Positions 37,149 to 50,000 of a stretch of 64,000 bases of DNA are shown here, one piece after another. Position numbers and translations under genes: made by a program. Each line of letters opens with the position of its first letter. Position 1 is the stretch's first letter. The stretch is from Apus apus. Lineage: Eukaryota > Chordata > Aves > Apodiformes > Apodidae. The notes beneath the pieces are model-generated. The model did not search any database. It was given only the letters and a program-made list of their open reading frames with translations, and was not told the origin of the DNA. The stretch covers positions 1,116,001 to 1,180,000 of the forward strand of contig NC_067294.1 in the NCBI RefSeq assembly GCF_020740795.1, given 5' to 3'.

Positions 37149-40100
37149 ACATGACATGGAGGTTGCATCATGGCCATCATTCCTGTGTTGTACAGACCAT
37201 CACTTCTCTGTCCCGATGGCCTGGCTGTGAAAGCCACAGCATTCCCTGCAGAGGGAAGTTACGTTAGAAGACTAATTAATGTATTTTGGCTGTCTTTTAA
37301 CAAAGCTCCACAGCTAGAAGCAGGCAGGGAGCCAACAACACAGGACCGCTCCGTTCTCCCTCGGACACATTTGAGGAATCCCTTGCTGAAGATCCAGTTG
37401 TCCTGCACCACTCTTTTTTTTCCCCAAAACTGAACTAATCAATGTCTGGCTGCTGGTTATCATGGAGGGAGGAGGAGAACCACGCTCAGAAAAGCTGTTG
37501 TACATCAGCAGACACTCTGGCCATGCAGCTCCACCACCTATCTCCCCGCAGGACGAGCGGCTGCCACAGAGAGCAGTTTTAAGTGAAGTTTTTGCATTCT
37601 TGACTTAAGCCCATTTTTCTGGTTTTCATGCAAACATCGACAACTCTCAAAAGGGAGCATTCAGCCCAGACCTTCCCATTCAGACAAAATACAGTACCTC
37701 TCCAGATGGGGTTAGGCTCCTGCTTGGCAGAGGGATGAATCCAATGGATTTCTTCTGCCTCTTCACCTCCCCGTTCCCTCCATCAGCTGCTGCAGCCTTT
37801 CTCACGAGTGCGGGGCAGAAACACCTCTCCTAATTGCAGAGGAATATGTGCTTGCACCTCATCCATGTACAGACACACACACACAGGTGTGTGTCCAGGA
37901 CCAAAGACAACAGGAATGTAAATATGGTTTACATCTAATTATGGAAAGCACTTTGGCAGGAGGCAGCTAGAGGCACAAAGAGCTACTGTTGAGGTTCCTC
38001 AAGCCGTGGCCTCCACTCAGCACACAATTGACAATATTTAGACAGTACGGGCTAGTTCCTTCCTTTGCAAGGTAACTTCCTCCACCTGGCAGCCCTTGGG
38101 CAGGCTATAAAATGACCTTATGTTTAAGGACAGTGTCAAATAAAACAAGCAAAGGCGCCTGCTCGCTCTCCCTGGCTCTCCACCATTGTTCCACCATTCT
38201 CCTCTGCTTTGGCTGCCAGGCACAGGCAGATTCTCTGGTTGAGCAGAACTGAAAAGCTGGAGCAGCAGATGCCTGGCAGGCAGCAGGGTGGGCAACCCCC
38301 CCATGTGACACACACTGGCTGCACCACACATCAGGAAGAAAGCGGGAAAAAATGAGGGTGTGCAAATTCAAACTTATCAGTCCCAAAGGAATTTTGTTCT
38401 GGGATCTGCCCCTGCTGTCTCTCCCGCTTCCAGCCTTCCCCAGGCAAACCCTCTCCCACGAGGTGCCTGGCTGCCCTCCTGCCCCTCGGCCACACAGAAA
38501 TCCCACCTGCTCCCCGTGACCTTCGTTTCCAGACCACAAGGCACGTTGGCTTCTGAAAGTCTGGCTCTACAGCCAAATAAAAAGCTTTTCATTGACACCC
38601 AAAGGTACATGCAGCAAGTCAAAAGCCTTACTTCATGTTTCACAGCACTGCCACCTGAATAAATTCATGTTAAGTGCCACTTTTCCATTTGTGGATTCTG
38701 AAGTGTTGGGAGGTCTGGATGCCATAGCCAGGTACCAAGAGGTGATACATCACCCACAGCAGGAGCCTGGGGGAGCTGCTCTGACCTGCTGCAGCCACCA
38801 GCACTGTACAGCTCGGCAGAGCATGGACACTGGGACAGTGCTGCCTCAGACATACGGTCAGCAGCAGGTTGGCTGCTCACAGGAAGGACAGGGAGCAGCT
38901 TGGTATGCCATAAAGCAAAGGTGGGACTTGACCATGGCATGGCCCAGTGGAAAAAAATTGCTAATATAAAATGTTTCCTAACCCACCCACCTTCCTGCTC
39001 CCCTTCGGAGCAGAACAGCTCCATTATACCACAGGGCTTCCTGGAGCCAGGGCCAGCCCGGGGAAAGGAGCCCAACCACCAGCCCTCAGTGCATGGGCTG
39101 GGGTTCCTGCACTGTTGGCAGATGCAGAGGGGATCCTGCCCACCTTTAGCCACGATTTGCCTTAGAGTTGCAGACACTCACCTTTAATCATTCCTGTGCC
39201 TGTGGGTGCAAATGCCAGGCCAATAGATAAAAGCACTCACCTGACACAGCAACACCACCAGCAGAAACCTGGAGAAAGCAAGTGGCACAGGATTGTTGGC
39301 TCTGCCTAAATTAAATTTTCCAGACATTTTTAATCACATACAATGACAGCCTAGGCATGTCAGAGCATCACTGGCTGCCAATCCAGAGGACAAAGGTGTT
39401 CCATGTGCACAGCTACAAGATCTGTAGCACTGTCCACAGTGGGAACACAGAACATCCTACCAAACACACAAAATACCAGCAAGCTCAGCATCTTTCAGAA
39501 AGAAGGTTTAAAATCCAGATCACAATCACTCCAAAAGCAAGAGGCACTGAATAATCCTCCTTCCTCCCATTCAGGGTATGACAGGTTTGCCACTGCCCTT
39601 GGGAGCTCCCAACAAAACACAGAAGGTTTAAGTGTATCCCACGGATGCAAGGAACTTCTCCAAGGAATCCAGCAGACTGCAAAGGCTGCAGGACACTGTC
39701 CTGCTTCTTCACACATCCCAACCTGCACAGTAATGCAGGGACAGGAGCACTAGGTGGCAAAAAAAGCCAACAAGTCCCTATTAGAGCATGAACCCATCTA
39801 TAGACTTTCAGGTGGTTTAATACCAACCAAGCTGGGATCAGCCCACACACCCAGCAGCAGACAGGGGTTAAACCCCAAATTGTTACTGAATAAATGTCAC
39901 AAACAGCATCTTGCTGGATTTTTCTGCACCGTTTCCTTCCTGGCAGTGGCAGTGTGATCAGAAAAAAAAAAAGAGCCTGGAATTGGTCTGTATTCCAGAT
40001 GAGAAACACCTGCAAGGGGAGACCAGCAGAACTTTTGTGTGTTTCCTGGGCAATTAGCTGGACAATGCTGCACTCTTAGAGGTAAAATTCTCCCAGCCTC

Positions 40101-43100
40101 TTCTATCACTTCATAAATTAAATGAGTATTTTTGGAAAGGAAGGAAAAATCAATAAATACCTCTAGATAAATAAGAGCAAAAGGCTCCCTCAGAGGTAGC
40201 TTCGATTCCTGCCTTGTGAACATTTCCTGGACAAGACCTCCTCATTTCTAGCTGAGTTTTCTCAAACTGATAGGGGGAAGACACACAACCCTCAAAATTT
40301 AAAATTTATAAACAAGACTATAATTTTTCCAGTATTAAAATTAATAGAAGAGAAGGGTGGGATTAGACCCATGTATTAACTGTGTGACTTGTTCCCAGAA
40401 AACAAACAAGGACAGTCACATTAGTGTTGGAACCACTACTGCCAACTATGAAAGCTTTGTGTTTGCCATACACATTGATTAGAAGAGCTCTTTATTTGAA
40501 CTAATAAAGCAGTAAATGAGCTGAAATTGTCTTTATTTTTAATATTATAAATGGAATAAACGATGAGTACATCTGTTCCAAGCCTCTTCTCCAAAACATG
40601 TTATGCCTGAAAAGCCTGAAAAATGCTCTTTGCTATTCCAACATTTCAAGTTAATGATTTTCTGCAAAGCATCACCTGCAAAACATCCATCAGTGCCCAC
40701 ATGGTTTAATCCTCACGCTGCGTTTCATTCGCTTTCTGAACTAAAGCACATTATGTGGGGAGGAGAAACAGGCATTAGCCTGCAAGTCCGTTGTGGGCAC
40801 CACAGCCCTCCCACCTTGCAGACATTCCTCAGCAGGCTGGCACAGCTCAGACGTCTCTGACCCCACTTTTATCAGCCCAGCACCCTCCTACCAAGCCCAG
40901 GAGGGCTGTCACATCTCCAGCCCAGGTGACCCTCCCACAGCCCACATCCCATCAGCACCTTGGCTCCAAATTTCCAAGTTGACCAGTCCCAACTAATTCT
41001 TTTGGCCAAGTCTGCAGCACAATATTGGGAAGAAGCCAGAGGACCAGACACACTGCTCTGTTTTAACCACAAAACTACTTTTCCTCTCCCATTATCACTA
41101 TTTTTTTTTTTTTTTAATCATGCCATGTAGGTCTATGAGCCTCCTCCAGCAGGACGAGCTGCTGGTTCTCTTGAACAGGAATATGCACACAAATTGCTCT
41201 TATTTTAAAAAGATTTCCACCAAACAGCTAAAGACAGTCCATACAAACCCCTGCAATACTGCCACAGTATTTCTCTGGTGACCCCAGGAGCTGTGATGAC
41301 TGAGCACGTTAAGGCAAATACAAGGTGGAGTTTATTATTTATCTAAAGAGAGAGGTATTTCTACAAAGCTTCACCACTTGGGCAGAGCTAATGAGGTTCA
41401 AAGCACATCTACTCTGCCCAGAAGCAGTGGCCTTGCTCTGCATTACAAGGTGGGCTGTTTCTCTGACCACTGATGTCCATTCCCCAGCCGGGCACTGCAG
41501 CAGCATGTTCATAACAAAACCCTCCTGGGATGAAAGAAGCCCCACTGGAGAATGCCCACACTCACTTGTATTTAAAACCAGGAGGACAGAGATGCTGCAG
41601 GAACACTGGCCAGAGAGCAATGCTGCCTGGGTGTGGGGGGTTTCCCTCAGGTCCCTCATGGCACAGTGGCAAGATGGGTTTTATGCCACACATTATTTAT
41701 TCCACTACCCAAGTATTCCATGGACCTGGCTATTTTGCTGTCAGCAGAGAGATTATCTAGAAATGAAAAATCCCAGGTACACCTGCAGTTCTGTGACTTG
41801 GTGACCAGAGCAGAGCACCAGGAGCTGCACAGCCACAGTGACAACCCCAGCACCCAAGAGCTTCCATAGGAGAAAAACTGAGACTTTAAAGATTTAGGAT
41901 CCTCACATCTGGATTCTGTCACTGTAGCAGGGCAAAACAAAGCTCTGATCCGACCTTCTTTGGTCAAGTGTGGAGCAGAAGCTGAACGTGCAGCCGCAGA
42001 TGAACATGCACATGGCAGCTTGGCGTGTCGTTGGTTTCTGTAACTACAGCCCACGAAGAGAAGGGGAGGAGCAGAGATTTCAACCTGAAAACTAAGGCCC
42101 CAGCACACCAGCCTCACAGACACGCTGGTCACTGGAAAGATGTCAGAACAGTTTCCTTGGCTGGAGCTGAAAAGGAGTGACTTTGTCTTGAAGCTGTGTA
42201 TAAATCCCAGCTCCAGAAAAGCTTAAGAGACTCAAGGCGACCATTCAACCAGCAGAACAAGTCTGCAGGGCAGGGGTGTCGGCTCCAGGGAGATGGACCA
42301 GCCTGGTTTTGGGGGCGAAAATACTCTTCCATGAGCCAACCCACATTTACTCATGACTGCAGCTCTCCTGTTCCCAGATCCCAGGTTGACCATGGTCTAA
42401 GAGCTGCTTCAGCTAAACAATTACTTAATTTTTTTTCAGAAAATTTCCCAGGGAAGAGGGGAAAGACACCACAAGGAACCTCCCGCTCCCTTCCGATAGC
42501 GACTTTTAAAGAGCAAAATGACCTTGACTTCAGGAGAATGTGCTTATGTAGCAAGAATGTTAGACTTCTTTAAAGGATCTCTTTTCAAACAATTACAATA
42601 CACACCCTCACCATATGCAAGTAGGCAAGTCAAAAATCTCTGCTTTGCATCACACACAGCACTTTTAAATGACATCTCCTTTTTCCGGGGTGGAAAATCA
42701 CAGTCAGCATTTGTATATAAATATTATTACACAGCTTGAATGTACAAGCCAGGAAACAGAGCGTGCTGCATGACAACGTGCTAAAAATTCCTTGCTGCAT
42801 TTTTTTTACGTGAAGAAACCAGTGCTGTTGCTGCAGCAGTTCCATTGTCACCCACTGCCTGTGCTCACAGCCACCAGCAGGTCACCCAGCCACAGAACCA
42901 ACACCGTGTCCCAAACCCAAAGCACAACAGCACACAGGGAATCACCTCCTCCTCTTGTGATACTGATGCACTGCTCTCCTGAAAATGACAGGTTCATTTA
43001 GCCTCTGCATACGTGAAATCCCAGGCTATTGTCACACCCTGACTACACATAGGCCTGTGAGCAGCAACATTTCAGTTCAGAGTGTGGGCATGGCCTCCGA

Positions 43101-46100
43101 AAAGAAACACATGAAGAGACCAACTTGGAGTGCATTCTCTTTATAATACTATTACTTGTCTTTAAAATCTTACTTTATTTTAATAATAAACGTAGGTTTT
43201 ATCAGACAGATTTACAACCACAACAAGCCTCTGCCACAGCCCACATGTGGCTGTCATGCCTGACAAGACCAGGACTTGATGGTGTTTTGGGCTGAGCTCA
43301 AGCTCAGGGTCAGTTCCCCATGCACTAACTTGAGCCTGCCTGAGATGGATGAGATCCTAATTTCTCCTGGGAGATTTTAACTTGCTATTCTAGGGTTAGA
43401 TAGACAGCCTTTTAATAGTCCAGGGCTTTTCCCTTTCCAAGGAACAAGAAACTGAAATCTCCAGCCTCCAGTTCACCAAATCCTAATTCCCCCCTCAAAT
43501 AGTGAACTCCCTCCTTTAGTGCTAAAAATACACCAAGCTGGCCCAAACATCCATAAATAGTGGCTTGTTTTCTGACAGCCACACACTTCCATGTGCCCAC
43601 AATGTGCTGCTTGCCTTTGAAAACAAAAAACACTTCCACTGGAGATACACTCTGTTCCATTAAATGAGTCTATCCAAACCCTAGGGCATGAAAGCCTTAA
43701 ATGGGGATAAACCATGTCCAGAACACGTCTACCCCAAATACCCCACTGCTGAAACTTTCAACACTTTTGGGGATACTGCAGCATTCACACAGAATAATTT
43801 CAGTTTGTAAGCACTGAGATTATAATCTAGAGTAATAAAGAAACTCCATCACTAGCACAGACACATCACAGGAGTTAGCAGGGAGTGCAAAGCAGGACAG
43901 GCTCTGGTTAAGTTGTCCTTAAACAATTTTACTGGACAAGACAGAAGCCAAATTAGCAGCTCTGACAGGTCATTTCTGGCTCAATAAGCAAGACTGGGAC
44001 ACAAAGAGGACATGTGGCATTCCCCTAAAATCTATTTTTCTTAGAAAAAAAATAGCTCAGTGCTAAGGTCCTGGTGGGATGTAGGGAACAGGAGCAATGG
44101 TAGAAGGTGGTGGTTTATCTTTGGCCTCTGGTTTTACAGCTCCACCAACATCACTATAAACTGCTGAAGGGAACAGCAGAACCTTTCTCACATCCTTTGG
44201 AGCTTCCTCAGAGCCCCTCAGCCAAGCCCATGGGGGCTGGACACGGCCCCTGTCAAACAGCTCCAGGATCTTATCCATAGGGGAGATGCACAGAATTTTA
44301 TTATCCATATCACTGAATGTGTCTAGAGACAACAGACAAGGATGAGGACTCCCCCTCCAGCTGCACAGCTCCTGTCAGGGATATCAACCACCAGACTGAC
44401 TGCCAGAATTCAACATTCCCAAAATTCTGGGGGGAAAAAATTTGTGCTGATTATGAAAATTCAGGGTCATTTCCAGACTGTAACTGCTCCATTTCTAATG
44501 GCTCTGATAAATAAGACAAGTTCTGAGGTGAAATATTAAGTCTTATCCAACACGTACTTTGATGAAAAGGAATTCACCAAACCAATTAACAAGCAGATCA
44601 AGATCTCCACAAATAGCTGCTCCCCTCTACCATTGATCCTTCCTGAGAATGTTGGACATAACACAATAGACTTGGGAAGTGTTAGACTACATTAGATGGC
44701 CAGAGACTTCCCTTCTAAGTTGAAAAGTGGGCGCTTAGATTCGACTGAAACATAAATCTCACCGTTCCCATAACTCTGGGCCAATAAGCCCTCTCTTAGT
44801 TTTACATGTTCCATTTCCCAAACATCTTCTGTTTGTCCCACAGATAAGAAAAGCTCCCACACCACATTCAGTAACCAAAATGTTGCTGGAGACGTGCACA
44901 AGGACTTGAATATTTTTCCTCGGAGGAACTCGCCCGTCACATCCCATTACATGTGAAACTGGGGCTATTTTTGCCCATGTGCATCACCCAGCATTTGTCC
45001 TCACGGGCTCTTGCCTGCCAGGATGATGACTAACTTTCTCCCTTCGCGTGCTCCCTCCACCCCTGAGAACATTCACATCCATCTGGAGTTTCTCACAACA
45101 AAATATTTTCAAGCTAACCAAAACACCGTAAAAACAGGATCCGCAAACTTCACCAGCTTGTCCCCGTGTCCCCCCGAGTCTCGATGGCACCAGCATCCCT
45201 GCCCCGGGCTAGAGCCCTGGACCTGGGGCTCATGGGGGCTCCCACTGATGGCAACCCTGGCTGAGAAACCCTCTTTGACCTGGGGTCTGTACCAGCCTTT
45301 TCTTAATCACCCAGATCTCATTCCCTGTCTGTTCTTTCATTTAACTTCCCACGTTAAAAGACACAGCAGAGAAGCCCTCCTGTCCTCCTGCTCCAAGCTG
45401 CACAGCCTCCCCCCAGCTCTGCAGCCCAGAGGAAGAGGAGGCTCAGGAGGGGCCTTCACAGACTACCCCTATTCTGCCCAAAGAACAGAGAAAGCGAAGG
45501 AGGGGCAGACACAGAAGCCTGTTATCAGCCAAACATGAATTAATTACGTTAATCAGCAACTGACCTTCAAGTCAATATTGCATTCAAATATTTAACAGTT
45601 TGCTTTGGCAAAGTGACTCAAAGCTGGCCACTTCCCGCCCCAACTGGGGTAGGAAGCCCTTGGAAAGGGCTCCATCCACCCCCCTCTGCTATACCTGGGT
45701 TTCTCAGGACACAGCTGGGGTTTGGAGCAGAGATCCCACCAGCCACCTAGAGCAGAGCACTTCCTCCCCACCTCCCCTCTGCACACTCAGAAAAACAGGT
45801 CTTGCGAAAGCAAACCCTTATTAATTTAAAATACTCCCTGCTTTTGTTCATCAGTAGCCAGAGCTAATTGCTATGAGGAGGAAAGCTGTCACCTGAAATT
45901 TGTTGCCCAGATTGCTCCTCTTCAGGCTGTGAGTCTGACATCAAGACAAGCATCAGGTCACAGGGAGGGAAAACAACACTGAGGAGAACCAGGAGCAGCA
46001 CAGACAAAGAACATGAAGGTGCCCAAAAAAGACCCCGTGAGAAACAAAGCAATGAAAAAGATTTTTTTTTAGATCCATTAAAGGCAAATCATGTAACATT

Positions 46101-47038
46101 TACTTTTCTTTCTGTTGCTGTTTTAAGTTTCCACATTACTGCACCATTAATTAGGTAAAACACAGGAACCACTGGGTATTTGGACAGAGCAGAGGCTGCT
46201 GGACTCAGCCCAGCAGACCTGTCATAACACACTGATATACAGCAGGTGGGGTGCTGGGGTTTGGGTTGTTTTAAATAAAAATAAAAAAGGAAACTAAACC
46301 CCAGTAATCCTGTGGAAGGTAACAGGTTAAGGCTGTGAAGAAAAGTGGGGTTTAGAGTGTCAAAAAAATTTCCTTTGAAATCATATCTTTTCCAGTCTGT
46401 TACTTTCAGATGAAAGTATCTGGGTATTTTCAAAGCAGGGACAGGAGGAAGTCAGTCAGGAAAATATTTAAGTGTTAGAATATGGTAATTATATACAAGT
46501 ATGTGACTGGGTAATACCCAGCAATACTTCAAGGAGGGAAGGGCTGAGCCAGTTTTATCCTAGTGCCAGACCCCGTGGAAGTGCAGACAGGATGGAGCGA
46601 TGGGAGCTGATCCTGCAGGGACACACGGACAGATCCCCCAACAGAAGCTGCTGAACAAGGTTGGGGGGAACCAACACCTTCAGCACCCTGCTCTGGATGG
46701 GGAGGAGGAGCAGGACCTTGGCTTGGCACTCCACCGCAAGGAGATGTGTGGATTTCTGGGCTGGCTGAGGCTGTGCTGGGGCAGGGAACAGCAGCAAAGC
46801 TCCCATCACCCCAGCAGGGCCACCCAAGGGGAACCAGCACCCCCCAACCTGCCAGGAAGGGCACAGGGAATGCTAACTGGGAACAAACCCGCTGCAGTTG
46901 CTTCAGCAAGGTGGCTTTCCCAAAGGAACTTCAGCTTGGAGGAATAATTTAGCTTGCAACTTACTTCAGAGGTTGTAAATCCATTAATGGAATGTTACAT
47001 TTCACCCTTTTCAATTGTAATGAGTGGAACATCACATT
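37149..47038. other. Intergenic DNA between FGF1 and the next promoter, no gene supported
   Basis: About 10 kb of unique sequence. A short plus-strand frame at 39357-39554 vaguely resembles a LINE reverse-transcriptase end. A T-rich run is at 41100-41115 and AT-rich sequence at 40280-40560. Minus-strand frames at 43412-43660 and 44063-44940 look slightly protein-like but have no clear family match and no splice support. Confidence 0.5.
39357..39554 (+). pseudogene. Possible ancient LINE reverse-transcriptase remnant
   Basis: The frame contains HHWLPIQRTK followed later by YK. This resembles the HWLPV...K...YK signature near the C-terminus of L2/CR1-clade LINE reverse transcriptases. Only one short motif supports it and the rest has decayed, so it may be chance. 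Confidence 0.22.
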
Positions 47039-47088
47039 AAAAAAAAAACAAAAAAAAACAAAAAAAAACACAAAACACAAAAAAACCC
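47039..47088. repeat. A-rich tract with C every 10 bp
   Basis: Runs of eight or more A separated by single C at 10-bp spacing, then (CAAAA)n. Low-complexity A/C sequence. Confidence 0.95.
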
Positions 47089-50000
47089 CACAACTATTTA
47101 AAAATTACTTCACAGGGATGGACACTGGAGCCACACAAACCATATTAACGTGCCAGGGCACAAAGAGGCTAAGGTTCAAACACACAGCTAATCCTCACCA
47201 GCCCTGGGGAAGCTGCAGAGAACAACAATGCAGGGTGGGTTTAGGGGGAGCAAAATCCCCAGTTGTTTGTCCCCAGCCACCAAGCCAGCTGCAGGTACAG
47301 GCACCATCACCACTGACCTGGGGCATTTTACACCTTAACCTCAGAAATGAACAAAATTACTGAACAGAAATCTTGTCAAATGCTGCACTAGCTAAGCTGG
47401 AATTAAATACGTTCCTTTTAGCTACAAGTTTTGTAAACTCAAGTCCAGAAATGCAGCAGGAGAGGAGCATCCATGGTGCCCTGGCAATCCCAGCGCCGGA
47501 AGCTCGGGTGATTTATCCATTTGTTTTGTGGGACTTCACCTCTTTTTAAAGAAACAGCCCCAATGCCCTACCCAGCAAACCAACACTAATTGCCCACAAC
47601 AAATATTTTACAGCGGTAAACAGATTATTTAACTGAGAGACCTCACAGACCATTTTGCTGTAGGCTTTTTTCTGGGACAGCTCAATTCTACAGCAGGGAA
47701 AAGACAAAGAACATAAGAGTAACTTGAGTTTTTACGCTGATACAATTAGTGATTCAGTGTCCTGTTAGTGATCAGTATCCCTGTCTGTACCAGGTGGGAG
47801 GTACAGATCTTATTCCTGCCAAAATAAGGATGGATTTGCTGTCTGCTTTTGATCACTTCATTGTAACATATATGAAAAGAAGAAAAAAGTTTATATTTAA
47901 GTGTTTGCTTTGCAGCTCATTAATTACATCATTTCTAAATGGAGCCTTGCAGTGGTAAAATATATGGCTTTTCAGGAAAGAGTTATAGCTATTTCTATTC
48001 AAATATAACAGAGTAGGAGAGTGAGGGTTGCAGGAAAGGATGCAGCATGTTTTCAGGCTGCTGTCAGTAATTTGTAGCCCTCTTTTATGGACTGGTGCCG
48101 GAGAACAAGCACAATACTTGGATTTTTCAGGCTCCAACCAGCCTGCTACAGCACTCTGAACACCAGAAGACCCACAAAGCTCTGCCTGACAGTCACTCTG
48201 AGTTTTAATGTCAGTACTTTTCCACAATGTTGCTTTGTTTGCCAGGGAACACAATTTCCTCCATATGAACATTCATTTTCTTAGTCACCAGTAAAGTGTT
48301 GGGGGTTTGAGCCAGCAGGTACCAGGCTGGCAGCATCCCTCCTTCCTTGGCATTTAACAATTAGATACACACCAGCTACCCTGGCCCTATAAATCCATGA
48401 GGAAAGAATCCCCTGGGGCCAGGGCTCCCAGGCACTCAGAGGGAATGAGGATAGCAACACTTCCACTGTCCTGAAAATCTATTTGCATTTGTTCACTTAG
48501 TTGGTAAAAATGCTCGAGTCACATGGGAACGCCTGGGAATGTAGCCCAGGAATTTCGTTTGTAAGCAGAGTTGTGTTTCTGGAGATGATTGACCTGAACC
48601 ATAAATAAATATTGAGAAAAAAAATATATATAAATTTATGGTCCTTGAAATTATCTTTTCCATCAGAAACAGTTGGAGTTATTTCCCATTGGGCTGTGAC
48701 AGATCTGCTCTCAGGTGGCCAAGTCCTGCAGGTTGGGGAATGATCCACAGCCCTTTCGTGGAGGCTGAGTGGATCCAGATCCAGACCTGGGGCCTGTGAT
48801 AGGAAAATCCATATCTTTGATTTCCTGAGTTCCTGCCTGATAACAGGTGCTGTTATTCTGCCAGATGGACAGTAGGAACCATCACAGCAGTTTCAGAATC
48901 CTGCCTGTTCCTTACCACCAGCCCACAGCTGCTCTCCACCCCAAGAAAACATCTTCAAACCAGCAAGACTTGGAAAAGCAAGTGTGAAAGATGGCACAGT
49001 CAGAATTAAAGTTGCAGACAAGTCAGATATTATTGCAAAAAAATAAAGTAGTACAATACCCGATCCTCCAAAAAACCTTCTCCACAAACCTACAAGCAAA
49101 TACTGGCAACAGTTCCCAACTGGGAATTTTATTGCATCTGTGCCAGAAGACTGCAGGTGTCCAGAGACCTAAACGTGCCAGCACGGTCCTGTCGCTCTGA
49201 CACTCAGCAGTTAGATACTCCTTGGGACTGCAGGTAAAATGATGGGGTTCTGCTCAGTTCTCTGGCAGACACTTTGCACATAATCATAGAATCATAACGC
49301 TGAGCTTAGGGTGAATATTCATTATATCTACAGATTTAAATACATAAGAATAAGTAGTACAACAGTTGTTGCTGATGAGTGGTGGTATCAGCCAAACTCA
49401 ACCACAATATATGAAAGTTTCTTTCCTAGGGAACCTGCTTAGCAAGAGGTTGCTATTCTGTCAAGCAATGCTCCTGAGGGAAGAAGGCAGTTTAGCTGCT
49501 GATTTTTTTACTTGATAGATGCAAGAAGTATATTTTATTTCTTGCTTTTACCAAATCCAAGTGAAAGCAAAGGAAGAAACAGGCCAAGGAAGAAGAGCAA
49601 GTCATGAGTGATTTGATGGGATGTGGGAAGACAGGCACAGGTTTGCCCTGGATGCTCTTCAGTCATTCAGGACCCCCCCCATTGAAGAATCCAAGTTTTC
49701 CACTATCCTCACCCACACCATCTTTCCAACCTCCTCATTACCTTCACTTCACATACTTTCATCTGACCTCACTGAGCCCAGAGCTCAGTTAATGCTGTAG
49801 ATTCAATTACCACAGTTGTTCAGAAACACCAAATTATTCATGTAAAACCAGGTCAATAGTTATTAAAAGCTGACGCGAATGACCAAACAAAACTACCAAA
49901 CTAAAACCTTCTCATCTTTCCTGAGCCAATGCCCCTGATGCTGAAGCTGATTTCCATTCCTTGCCTTGAAACTCAAAATAACACTGAATGTTTCCGTCGC

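Noticed and set aside
43412..43660. 82-residue minus-strand frame that looks globular
   Set aside because: No known motif, no convincing splice sites and a competing frame of similar length on the same strand.
44063..44950. Minus-strand frames with a cysteine-spaced, slightly envelope-like look, possible endogenous retrovirus remnant
   Set aside because: Short, in different frames, no LTR, primer-binding site or polymerase motif nearby. A translated database search would be needed; too weak to call.
49284..49298. CR1-like tail octamers
   Set aside because: Only about 15 bp match; too short to call an element.
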